Shown here: piece after piece, positions 51,730 to 59,675 of the stretch
How the letters are laid out: each line of letters begins with the position of its first letter
Numbering within the stretch: position 1 is the stretch's first letter
Assembly (NCBI GenBank): GCA_003797895.1
Contig: RKQB01000009.1
Span: 1 to 64,000 of the forward strand
From: Cyclobacteriaceae bacterium YHN15
GTDB taxonomy: Bacteria; Bacteroidota; Bacteroidia; Cytophagales; Cyclobacteriaceae
Length of the DNA stretch: 64,000 nt
Reading direction: 5' to 3'
Program-made: the position numbers and the translations under genes
The notes under the pieces: model-generated
Seen by the model: the letters and a program-made list of their open reading frames with translations, nothing else
What the model was told of the DNA's origin: nothing
Databases searched by the model: none

Positions 51730-53655
51730 ATGAATCGTATTGCTATATTTCTTGTAGTGATGGTGTTTACATTAAGCTCCTGTACAAGCCTTTTTCAAAA
51801 AGGTCAAAATCAATTTAGTGCCGGAGAATACCAGCTTGCTATCAATACTTTTTCGAGAATTTTGGAAGAAGATCCGGAAAATAAAGAGGCTAATTTTTAT
51901 GTGGCAGAAAGCTACAGACTTTCCAATCGGGTTGAAAAATCTGAAGCCTATTATGCAAAATTGGTTGAAGAGGAAGAAACCTTTGAATCATTTTTCCGAT
52001 TGGGTCAAAGTTTAAAGGGTCAGGGAAGATATGAAAAGGCGGAAGAGGCTTTTACCAAGGCTAAGGATTTAACGCTGGATGATAATTTTCAATTGGTGAC
52101 CAATAAAGAATTGGAAAACCTTAAGAAAATATCAGAGATAGAGGATGTTTTCCCTTACCTGCAAATCGAGAATTATAAGTTGCTCAATACTCCTGGAATT
52201 GATTATTCACCGATTTTAAGTGAGGGCTATCTTTACTTTACCAGCTCAAGGCAGGCCAGTGGTTTGTACCCCGCGACAGGGCAGCCTTACACAAAAATGT
52301 TCAGAACCAGAGCGGATGGGATAAAGGTAGATGTTCAGGGTGTTCAGGCATTACCTGAGTTTAGGAATGAGGAAGGACTCAACCAAGGCGCCATGGCCAT
52401 CAGCCCTGATGGCAATACCATCATTTATGCCAGAGGCAACTCCACCTCTTCAAAAGATCTTCCGGATGTTCATCTTTTTGTTTCCTATTTCAGGGGCGGC
52501 GGTTTTACACAGCCTATATGGATGCCGGTCAATGAAGATGAATTCTATTACAATACTACGCCTGCCTATAGTCCTGATGGAAATGAACTTTATTTTTCAT
52601 CAAATAGACCCGGTGGATCGGGGGGGCTTGATTTATTCAGGGCCACCAAACTGGCCAATGGGGATTTTGGAAATGCTGTAAACCTAGGCCCACAGATCAA
52701 TTCCCACGGCAATGAAATGTTCCCTTATATGGCTCCGGATGGCAAGCTGTATTTTGCTTCCGATGGGCATCCCGGTTTTGGAAAGCTCGATATCTTTGTC
52801 GCCGAAAGAACAGATAAAGGTTGGGAAGTGAAGAATCTTGGTTCCAATGTGAACACCGTAGCAGATGATTTTGGCATTTTCTTTACAAAATATCCCACCG
52901 AAGGATTCCTTTCTTCTAATAGAGAAGGTGGTGTAGGGGATGACGATATTTATTATTTTGAAGATAAAACCCCTAAACCAAAAGTGGTCAACGTCTTCTT
53001 GAATGTAACCACCAAGGAGAAAAAAGATGACGGATCTGAAGTAGTCCTTCCCCAAACAAGGGTAGTCTTATATGATTCCAACAACAAAAACATAGGAGGT
53101 GATTTCTCCAATCAAAACGGGCGCCTTAGATTTACTTTAGCCCCTGATCAGAATTTCTCCATCATCGCTTCAAAAACCGGCTATTTCAGCAAGAGTCTTA
53201 TTTATTCTACAGTAGGAAAGACACCAAGACCTGAAGACTTGATTCAGGATGTTACCAATGTAACCCTGGACACTACCATTGTTCTTGATGCTCTGATACT
53301 TGAAAGAGCCATTGTGCTGGAAAATATCTATTATGATCTGGACAAGGCCGATATCAGACCTGATGCTGCCTTAGAGCTGGATAAATTGGTTCAGATTCTG
53401 AAGGACAATCCAAGTATCCGAATTGAATTGAGTTCACACACCGATGCCAGAGCTTCTGACTCCTATAATGATGCCTTATCACAAAGAAGGGCAGAGTCTG
53501 CTGTAGCCTACATTGTTTCTCAGGGAATTGAGGCCGACAGGTTGGTAGCGAAAGGTTATGGAAAGAGACAATTGATCATCAAAGAGGCTCAAACGGAAGA
53601 AGAACATCAGGTAAACAGAAGAACAGAATTTAAGGTGATAGAAATCAGGGATTAA
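51730..53655 (+). CDS. PorE-like TPR/PD40/OmpA lipoprotein
   Basis: 641 residues from the ATG at 51730 (a TTG four codons upstream is also in frame). Lipobox LSSC at about 15-18. Order: TPR repeats (about 20-120), a WD40/PD40 beta-propeller (AISPDGNTIIYARG, YSPDGNELYFSSNRPGGSGGLDLF, MAPDGKLYFASDG), a carboxypeptidase-regulatory-like beta domain (about 420-500), and a C-terminal OmpA peptidoglycan-binding domain (YYDLDKADIRPDAALELDKL; SSHTDARASDSYNDALSQRRAESAVAYI). This order is that of PorE, a T9SS accessory protein in Porphyromonas that tethers the machinery to peptidoglycan. Paralogues with other roles exist, so the assignment is probable rather than certain. TATATTTA at 51691-51698 may be its promoter. 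Confidence 0.85.
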   Translation: MNRIAIFLVVMVFTLSSCTSLFQKGQNQFSAGEYQLAINTFSRILEEDPENKEANFYVAESYRLSNRVEKSEAYYAKLVEEEETFESFFRLGQSLKGQGRYEKAEEAFTKAKDLTLDDNFQLVTNKELENLKKISEIEDVFPYLQIENYKLLNTPGIDYSPILSEGYLYFTSSRQASGLYPATGQPYTKMFRTRADGIKVDVQGVQALPEFRNEEGLNQGAMAISPDGNTIIYARGNSTSSKDLPDVHLFVSYFRGGGFTQPIWMPVNEDEFYYNTTPAYSPDGNELYFSSNRPGGSGGLDLFRATKLANGDFGNAVNLGPQINSHGNEMFPYMAPDGKLYFASDGHPGFGKLDIFVAERTDKGWEVKNLGSNVNTVADDFGIFFTKYPTEGFLSSNREGGVGDDDIYYFEDKTPKPKVVNVFLNVTTKEKKDDGSEVVLPQTRVVLYDSNNKNIGGDFSNQNGRLRFTLAPDQNFSIIASKTGYFSKSLIYSTVGKTPRPEDLIQDVTNVTLDTTIVLDALILERAIVLENIYYDLDKADIRPDAALELDKLVQILKDNPSIRIELSSHTDARASDSYNDALSQRRAESAVAYIVSQGIEADRLVAKGYGKRQLIIKEAQTEEEHQVNRRTEFKVIEIRD

Positions 53656-53713
53656 ATTATCCACCTACACTCCCCTCAACAATAATATTTTCTTGATTTA
53701 CAACTATTTGCAG

Positions 53714-53742
53714 GAGACCCAATAAATTGGGTCTCTTTCTCT
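53714..53742 (+). terminator. terminator of the PorE-like gene
   Basis: GAGACCCAA/TTGGGTCTC stem with TAAA loop (53714-53735), then TTTCTCT. About 60 bases past the stop. Confidence 0.7.
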
Positions 53743-53878
53743 ATATTTATTGTTTAATCTGTCGTTATAAGAATTAATTCCTCATTAATTCAACCAATAG
53801 TTTCAAAAGGATATGAGCCCAAGAATAGAAAAAAACATAATACGCTCATTCATATCCCAGAAACACTGATTGAATATA

Positions 53879-54823
53879 TTAAAAAGGCAACTTCCCTAAA
53901 TCCACATTTCCTCCTGAAAGGATAATTCCGACTTTTTGGGCTTTAAACCTTTTTTTATGCTTTAATAAGGCTGCCAAAGGAACGGAACAACTTGGTTCTA
54001 TCACTATCTTCATTCTCTCATAAATCAGGCGCATGGCTTCAATTATTTCCTCATCGGAAACAGTTAAAATATCATCGACATACTGCATAATGATTTGGAA
54101 ATTTGTTTTTCCCAAAGAAGTCAATAGACCATCTGCGATAGTTTTTGGTCCTTCCATAGGAATTAATTTTCTACTATAAAATGAACGAAAAGCATCATCC
54201 GCACCGGCTGGTTCACATCCAATCACCTTTGTTTTTGGTGAAATATATTTAGTAGTCAATGCTGTTCCTCCCAAAAGGCCCCCTCCTCCCACAGGAGCCA
54301 TGATGGCATCAAATTCAATCCCCTCCTCCCACATTTCCAAAGCACAGGTAGCTTGACCTTCTATAACATCCATGTAATCATAAGGGGGAATAAAAGTTGC
54401 TCCTGTCCTGCTTACCACTTCCTGAAGGGTGGTTTCCCTTGCTATCAAATTAGGCTCACATTCAATGATTTCACCTCCGTAACCTTTCACCGCCTTTTTC
54501 TTAATTTCCGGAGCATTGGAAGGCATAACAATATAGGATTTGATTCCTGCCACAGTTGCTGCTCTTGCCAATGCAGCGGCATGATTACCGCTGGAATGTG
54601 TAGCTACTCCATTTTTCTTCTGTTCCTCTGTCAACTTTGCCACAGCATTTGCCGCTCCTCTTGCTTTAAATGCGCCTACCTTTTGAAAATTTTCACACTT
54701 AAAAAAAATCTCACAACCTGCAATTTGATTGATAGCTTCCGATTTCATAATTGGAGTACGGTGTATAAAAGGTTGAATCCGTTTATGGGCAGCCTTAATT
54801 TCTTCTAGGGAAGTGAATTTCAT
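53879..54823 (-). CDS. PLP-dependent threonine/serine dehydratase or racemase
   Basis: 314 residues from the ATG at 54823. ATGs at 54835 and 54871 are in frame, but the promoter at 54841-54872 places the transcript start near 54837, so 54823 fits best (14-base leader). Fold-type II PLP enzyme: the Schiff-base Lys is in KVGAFKARGA, the substrate loop is SSGNHAAA, and the phosphate-binding glycine loop is GGGGLLGG. The short length with no C-terminal ACT regulatory domain points to the catabolic threonine dehydratase or serine racemase branch rather than biosynthetic IlvA. Divergent from the M23 peptidase gene. Confidence 0.88.
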   Translation of the reverse strand: MKFTSLEEIKAAHKRIQPFIHRTPIMKSEAINQIAGCEIFFKCENFQKVGAFKARGAANAVAKLTEEQKKNGVATHSSGNHAAALARAATVAGIKSYIVMPSNAPEIKKKAVKGYGGEIIECEPNLIARETTLQEVVSRTGATFIPPYDYMDVIEGQATCALEMWEEGIEFDAIMAPVGGGGLLGGTALTTKYISPKTKVIGCEPAGADDAFRSFYSRKLIPMEGPKTIADGLLTSLGKTNFQIIMQYVDDILTVSDEEIIEAMRLIYERMKIVIEPSCSVPLAALLKHKKRFKAQKVGIILSGGNVDLGKLPF

Positions 54824-54840
54824 GTCTTCGTTCATGGAAT

Positions 54841-54872
54841 TAAAGATAATGGAAGACTTGAAAACTGACAAA
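54841..54872 (-). promoter_or_regulatory. promoter of the dehydratase gene
   Basis: Minus strand: TTTG (54869-54872), 20 bases, TATCTTTA (54841-54848). On the plus strand the same 50-base region holds a plausible promoter for the M23 gene: TTG (54858-54860), 17 bases, TATCTTGC (54878-54885). The two promoters overlap face to face. Confidence 0.65.
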
Positions 54873-54890
54873 ATTTTTATCTTGCAACCT

Positions 54891-55577
54891 ATGAACCAAA
54901 CATTGACTGAATTTCTTCAAGGAGAGCCTATTTTTCCCATCATGGGAAAAAAACTTGATCCCAAAAATACACTTACCCTTGATTTTTCTCCAAACAATAA
55001 AGATTTATACCAAGTTGACTTCAATAATACAGAAAAATTTAGTGACTATGTTTTTGGTCAACTCCAAAAAGCCGGAAAGAAATATGGCATAGGAGGTTAT
55101 TTTGAACACAGGGCTATATACAGTAGAAGCGAGGTTTTTGAAACTGAAAAAGAAGACTTTAGGGATATTCATCTTGGGGTTGACATTTGGACGGAAGCCG
55201 ATACTCCTGTATATGCCCCATTGAATGGTAAAATTCATAGCTTTAAAAACAACGCGGGATTTGGAAATTATGGTGCCACCATAATTCTGGAGCATCAAAT
55301 TAAAGGGTCAACACTTTTCAGCCTATACGGACACCTTGCACTCGATGATCTGAAAAATCTTGAAATAGGAAAGGAATTTAAAGCTGGCGATCTCTTATGT
55401 CATCTGGGTCCTTATCCGGAAAACGGTGATTGGCCCCCTCATCTTCATTTTCAATTGATGTGGGATTTGTTGGGGATTTGGGGGGATTTCCCTGGAGTTT
55501 GCTCTCATAGAGAGGTGGAAAAATACCGTGCTATTTGTCCTGATCCTTATTATTTGGTAAGCTATTCGCCAATGTAA
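54891..55577 (+). CDS. M23-family peptidoglycan metallopeptidase
   Basis: 228 residues from the ATG at 54891; in-frame ATGs upstream lie in or before the promoter region. LytM/M23 zinc peptidase signatures: HLGVDIW (His and Asp ligands), SLYGHLA, and HLHFQLMWD. No signal peptide is visible (start MNQTLTEFLQGEPIFPI), so the protein may be cytoplasmic or exported without a classical signal, which is odd for a wall hydrolase. Its last 47 bases overlap the end of coaX on the other strand. Confidence 0.85.
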   Translation: MNQTLTEFLQGEPIFPIMGKKLDPKNTLTLDFSPNNKDLYQVDFNNTEKFSDYVFGQLQKAGKKYGIGGYFEHRAIYSRSEVFETEKEDFRDIHLGVDIWTEADTPVYAPLNGKIHSFKNNAGFGNYGATIILEHQIKGSTLFSLYGHLALDDLKNLEIGKEFKAGDLLCHLGPYPENGDWPPHLHFQLMWDLLGIWGDFPGVCSHREVEKYRAICPDPYYLVSYSPM

Positions 55578-56328
55578 TCAACTTAATTCCTTCCAAAGTA
55601 AGGTTTCGGTCTACCACCTCAAAAGAATCCTGCAGGTTAGTCAAGATGGATGACAAGCCCCCAGTAGCTACGATCCTACATTGATGGCCCAATTCTTTTT
55701 GAATCGTCTCAAGCATTCCTTTTACTAAGCCTGTATAACCATACAAAATACCCGCTTGTATTGAATGCGTGGTACTTCTACCCAAGGCGGATTTTGGCAT
55801 TTTCAATTCTACTTCCGGTAGTTTTGAGGTGTTGGAAAAAAGGGCTCTAATGGCAGTTTTCAAACCCGGAACAATATTGACCCCTAAGACCTTCCCGTCA
55901 TCGCCTACCACAGTAAATGTCAAGGCAGTACCAAAATCAACAATAATACAGTTAGATTGAAACATTTCATGTGCTGCAGCCACATTGCACATCAGGTCGG
56001 AACCGATTTCATTGGGTCGAGCGGTACTGACCTTCAATGCTCCATAGCTTTTCCCACTGATCCAATAACAATTTTTTTCCAGGTATTCTTTACAAAACTG
56101 TTTGATAATAGGATTGATTTCCGGTACAACCGAAGAAACACCAACATGAGAAATCTTATCAGTTTTGATCCCATTTTCCAAAAAGAAAAGATGCACTTCT
56201 TTTTCCAGCTTTAAAACGGAAAGTTCTTTATGGGTATTGACACGGAGCTCATGAGCCCATTTTTGTTTGGCTTCATCATAAAAACCAAAAACGATGTTGG
56301 AATTCCCTGCATCTATGGCTAAAAACAT
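55531..56328 (-). CDS. coaX: type III pantothenate kinase
   Basis: First enzyme of coenzyme A synthesis, phosphorylating pantothenate; type III is insensitive to CoA feedback. 265 residues. Motifs: DAGNSNIVFGFY (phosphate 1, from residue 6), EIGSDLMCNVAAAHE and VDFGTALTFTVV (phosphate 2). Complete; the C-terminal 12 residues lie in the convergent overlap with the M23 gene. The 271-base gap after its start (56329-56599) shows nothing recognisable. Confidence 0.95.
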   Translation of the reverse strand: MFLAIDAGNSNIVFGFYDEAKQKWAHELRVNTHKELSVLKLEKEVHLFFLENGIKTDKISHVGVSSVVPEINPIIKQFCKEYLEKNCYWISGKSYGALKVSTARPNEIGSDLMCNVAAAHEMFQSNCIIVDFGTALTFTVVGDDGKVLGVNIVPGLKTAIRALFSNTSKLPEVELKMPKSALGRSTTHSIQAGILYGYTGLVKGMLETIQKELGHQCRIVATGGLSSILTNLQDSFEVVDRNLTLEGIKLITLANSLPNNKDQDK

Positions 56329-56599
56329 GATTCTAGTGGGTTTTTACCTGTCACGGTTCAGATCAGCACCAAATATATAAATTGATTTCCTGTTAATAGA
56401 TAGAATTGAAAATATCGAAGAAATAAATTGGCAAATGAATATTACTTTACCTGAAGATGCTATCTGTATCGATAAATAGTAAAGTGGAGAAAGTGGTAGA
56501 GATGGTGAATGCTATGGCTAAAATTGAGCTGATTTGAATTTAATCACCGCTCAAAACAATCTTTTCTTTCATCCTATTAATTTTTAATAAATTTATGCT

Positions 56600-57082
56600 A
56601 TGTATACGATCAGAGAAGGAAAAGCAGAAGACCTCCCCAGGATTTTGGAGCTGATAAGAGAACTTGCTGTTTATGAAAAGGCACCCAACGAAGTTATTAA
56701 TACTGTTGCGATGATGAAGGAAGATGGATTCGGTAAAAATCCCGTTTTCGGCTTTTTTGTTGCTGTCAAAGACAACACCCAGGAAATCATAGCCACATCT
56801 ATTTACTATTACAGATACAGTACTTGGAAGGGTAAACGATTATATCTGGAAGACCTGATCGTCACCGAAATTGAACGTGGAAATGGGGCCGGAAAATTAC
56901 TTTTCGACCGCACTTTGTTGAAAACATTAGAGGACAACTGTTCAGGGATGACTTGGCAGGTGTTGGATTGGAACACACCGGCCATCAACTTCTATAAAAA
57001 ATACGGGGCTGATTTGGATGAAGGCTGGATCAACTGTAATCTGCAGGAAGATAGGATCAAGAAAATATTGCAAATGCAATAA
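56600..57082 (+). CDS. GNAT N-acetyltransferase, spermidine/diamine acetyltransferase-like
   Basis: 160 residues. GNAT fold with the acetyl-CoA loop ERGNGAGKLL (about 94-103). The segment LYLEDLIVTEIERG followed by WQVLDWNTPAINFYKKYGADLDEGW is characteristic of the spermidine/spermine N1-acetyltransferase (SSAT) branch. The substrate could also be another amine or thialysine. It ends 40 bases before the toxin-antitoxin module. Confidence 0.85.
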   Translation: MYTIREGKAEDLPRILELIRELAVYEKAPNEVINTVAMMKEDGFGKNPVFGFFVAVKDNTQEIIATSIYYYRYSTWKGKRLYLEDLIVTEIERGNGAGKLLFDRTLLKTLEDNCSGMTWQVLDWNTPAINFYKKYGADLDEGWINCNLQEDRIKKILQMQ

Positions 57083-57087
57083 ATTAA

Positions 57088-57119
57088 TTTTGCAAATAGC
57101 ATAAAAATAGTTAAATTTG
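57088..57119 (+). promoter_or_regulatory. consensus promoter of the RES/Xre module
   Basis: TTTTG (57088-57092), 19 bases, TAAATTTG (57112-57119): the best plus-strand match in the window. With the usual distance, the transcript would start at the A of the ATG at 57123, predicting a leaderless mRNA. Confidence 0.75.
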
Positions 57120-57122
57120 AAT

Positions 57123-57596
57123 ATGGTTAAAAAATATAACTTACCTCATGACTATCTTTCCCAAGAGAAAATCCCCGGATTCTATCCTGCAAAGGATGAG
57201 CAGCACTTCTTTGCCAACTCAATTTCTACCGTAGAAGAACCTCTTCTCATGGAAGAACAGTTTAACCTCTCTGAGACCAAAGTTTTATTTGATTTCCTGC
57301 AATTCAATCAGGCTGAGGTTGCTGAAGTATTTGAAATAGATCCCAGTACTTTAGTCCGTTGGAAAAAAGAAGACAAGCTCCTGAGCCGTTTATTGACCAA
57401 GACAATCAAAGACATGGACAAAATCATCGCCAAGGGTATAAGGATTTTCGGTAACGAAGTTAATTTTCTGAATTGGATGAATACCACCAATGAAGCCTTG
57501 GGTAATCAAAAACCCATTGACCTGATGCGAAATCCCAATGGTTTGGAATGGATTGACCAGGCTTTGGATGCGCTTTCCTGGGGAAATATATTTTAA
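57123..57596 (+). CDS. MbcA/ParS/Xre-type antitoxin
   Basis: 157 residues from the ATG at 57123 (a TTG two codons earlier lies inside the promoter). A helix-turn-helix Xre-like part is seen at about 60-85 (FNQAEVAEVFEIDPSTLVRWKKED), followed by the C-terminal toxin-binding domain of the MbcA/ParS family (RIFGNEVNFLNWMNTTNEALGNQKPIDLM ... GLEWIDQALDALSWGN). It neutralises the RES toxin encoded next and probably represses the operon. Twelve bases separate the two genes. Confidence 0.9.
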   Translation: MVKKYNLPHDYLSQEKIPGFYPAKDEQHFFANSISTVEEPLLMEEQFNLSETKVLFDFLQFNQAEVAEVFEIDPSTLVRWKKEDKLLSRLLTKTIKDMDKIIAKGIRIFGNEVNFLNWMNTTNEALGNQKPIDLMRNPNGLEWIDQALDALSWGNIF

Positions 57597-57607
57597 GCCT
57601 ATTTGAC

Positions 57608-58069
57608 TTGAATTATTTCAGACTCATAGAAAAACTTCCGGGGAGAACTGCCTTAGGATTTGGACCTGGTTCAGGTAGGTGGAATCCTTACGGAACTCCT
57701 TTTATTTATGCATCTAGTCATACTTCGCTGAATTTTCTTGAGTTACTCAGTATCAAGGGTCCAGTTGTTACTTTAGCAAAATGGTCCTTAGTACAGATTG
57801 AAATTGAAGATGATTTACCCTATTTGGGCATTGAATACCTCCCTAATGACTGGGACAGGAGGCCACACTCCAAAAGTACTCAGTCCATTGGAAATTACTG
57901 GGCAAAGCAACAGGATTCCTATGCCCTAAAAGTGCCTTCCTGTAGAATTCCCCTAATCAATTACCCAAAAGAACATAACCTCTTAATCAACCCTCTCCAT
58001 CCGGAATTTATTGAAAAAGTTAAGCTTATCGAAGAAACAGACGTATCTTTTGCAATCAATCGAATATGA
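57608..58069 (+). CDS. RES-domain toxin, NAD+-degrading
   Basis: 153 residues from a TTG start; no ATG is available. RES toxins deplete NAD+ by phosphorolysis or hydrolysis. The three signature residues are visible: Arg in GSGRWNPYGTPFIYAS, Glu in LNFLELLSI, and Ser in ALKVPSCRIP, followed by the typical NLLINPLHPEF. Full length. The weak start codon may keep toxin below antitoxin. The last four bases overlap the start of an SDR gene (ATGA). Confidence 0.9.
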   Translation: MNYFRLIEKLPGRTALGFGPGSGRWNPYGTPFIYASSHTSLNFLELLSIKGPVVTLAKWSLVQIEIEDDLPYLGIEYLPNDWDRRPHSKSTQSIGNYWAKQQDSYALKVPSCRIPLINYPKEHNLLINPLHPEFIEKVKLIEETDVSFAINRI

Positions 58070-58824
58070 ACATCAACCTTAATTCTCAAAGAATTCTTAT
58101 TACCGGTGCTTCTAGGGGTATTGGAAGAGGAATTGCCGAACAATTGTCCGCCTCTGGTGCAGAAGTATTGATTCATTTCAACCAAAATTTGGCTGAAGCA
58201 AAATCCCTGCAAGAAACATTAAAAAACCCTTCCCATCTCGTACCTTGTGACCTCTCCAGCCTGGAATCGGTCAAAGGTTGGATTCCTGATTTGATCACAA
58301 CCTATGGGAAAATTGATGCCATTGTGAACAACGCGGGAATTGCCATTTCCGTGCCCGACAATGCACTTACTGATGAATGGACACAGGCCTGGCTTAAAAC
58401 CATGGATGTCAACATCAATGCCTTGGCCATTATTTGCAAAGAATTTATCGAGCATGCCAGGGAAAACCAAAACGGAAGAATAGTCAACATTTCCTCCCGT
58501 GCTGCGTTTCGGGGGGATACTCCGGATTATTTAGCCTATGCCGCATCTAAGGCTGCCATCGTCAGCTTTACCCGCTCCATTGCCCGTTATTACGGGAAAG
58601 AAGGCATTAAAGCCTTTATCATTGCACCAGGATTTACCCGGACCGATATGGCCCAGGATTTTATGAATCAGTATGGAGAAGCTTATGCTTTGAACGATAT
58701 CGCACTCAATGAACTGACAGAACCTAAAGATATCGCCCCTATGGTAACACTGCTATGTTCCGGTTTAGCTGACCATGCCACAGGCTGTACCATTGATATC
58801 AATGCTGGCTCATATGTGCATTGA
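58066..58824 (+). CDS. SDR-family NAD(P)-dependent oxidoreductase
   Basis: 252 residues, Rossmann fold. TGASRGIG at 14-21 binds the cofactor, followed by NNAG, a catalytic Ser in NISSRAA, and YAASK (Tyr and Lys of the active site). The C-terminal ending TGCTIDINAGSYVH is typical of classical 3-ketoacyl-ACP-reductase-like SDRs. Substrate unknown. Its start overlaps the toxin stop, so its translation is coupled to the toxin. It is either a third component or a downstream passenger gene. Confidence 0.9.
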   Translation: MNINLNSQRILITGASRGIGRGIAEQLSASGAEVLIHFNQNLAEAKSLQETLKNPSHLVPCDLSSLESVKGWIPDLITTYGKIDAIVNNAGIAISVPDNALTDEWTQAWLKTMDVNINALAIICKEFIEHARENQNGRIVNISSRAAFRGDTPDYLAYAASKAAIVSFTRSIARYYGKEGIKAFIIAPGFTRTDMAQDFMNQYGEAYALNDIALNELTEPKDIAPMVTLLCSGLADHATGCTIDINAGSYVH

Positions 58825-58871
58825 TGGGGTTTCTCAAAAAATGGAAATTCTTCGTAGTTTGATGCTATTTA

Positions 58872-58910
58872 TTGGAAATTGATTAATTGGTAATTAATAA
58901 TTTAGAATTA
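58872..58910. repeat. heptamer-like run after the SDR gene
   Basis: GATTAAT, TGGTAAT, TAATAAT, TTAGAAT, TAAGCAA follow with period 7, about 50 bases past the stop. Same type as 152-185. Confidence 0.45.
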
Positions 58911-58965
58911 AGCAAATCCAAAACCAATTCCCCCATGTGCCTGTTAATGGGTTAAATAGCATATT

Positions 58966-59562
58966 ATGCCATCAACAACCAATGATACTTTTTCTCCGGA
59001 AATGATCCGGATTCTGAAAATTTTCGGATTAGGTTCAATTCTTTTGGTCTTAATCCTTTCCTTTTTCAATGATAGAAAAGCAAATAATTCAGGAGATGAA
59101 TCCAATTTAATGCGTATTACCGATGCAGATAGACTTTATTTTAAAAACATCCGGGCTCCATACTATGATCTGGAAGGGAGGGATGATGCCAAAATCAATA
59201 TCTACAGGTATGGCAAGAGAATCAAAGAGTCTGAAAATCCGATAATAAATCTTTCCATACTGCTCAACCGAATTAAAAATGAAGCCTATATTTTTGTTGA
59301 GCCTGCTCCAGAAACATTGCCTTTTGTATTAAAATGGAAAAATGAAACACATTTGGATTCCGGAAAACTTGCCTTTTATGGGGGTGATAAATTTGCACAC
59401 TTTGATTTTGTGATGAAATTAAATATGCTGCTGCAAGATGAAATCAGGTTTGAATTGGAACAAGAGGAAAATACCCTCCCCATTTTAAAAACAGAAAAAG
59501 AAAGAGAGGCATTGGCAATTACGATGAAAGACTACTTTAGAATGGTCAATTTCAACGATTGA
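58966..59562 (+). CDS. membrane-anchored protein of unknown function
   Basis: 198 residues with one membrane segment (about 14-34, ILKIFGLGSILLVLILSFF) and a hydrophilic remainder, presumably periplasmic. The mature part (LMRITDADRLYFKNIRAPYYDLEGRDDAK ... YFRMVNFND) matches no family I know. A single gene with its own hairpin terminator. Confidence 0.75.
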   Translation: MPSTTNDTFSPEMIRILKIFGLGSILLVLILSFFNDRKANNSGDESNLMRITDADRLYFKNIRAPYYDLEGRDDAKINIYRYGKRIKESENPIINLSILLNRIKNEAYIFVEPAPETLPFVLKWKNETHLDSGKLAFYGGDKFAHFDFVMKLNMLLQDEIRFELEQEENTLPILKTEKEREALAITMKDYFRMVNFND

Positions 59563-59575
59563 TTTGCAAATGAAA

Positions 59576-59613
59576 ATGATCCTATGACAGATTACATCAT
59601 AGGATCATCTTTC
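59576..59613 (+). terminator. hairpin terminator of the 58966-59562 gene
   Basis: Twelve-base-pair perfect stem ATGATCCTATGA/TCATAGGATCAT, nine-base loop (59576-59608), then CTTTC. Confidence 0.65.
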
Positions 59614-59675
59614 GTGGCGCTATTATCAGATTTTAAATTCGATATAGGTTCCGATAGAATTATAGAAATTCATCC

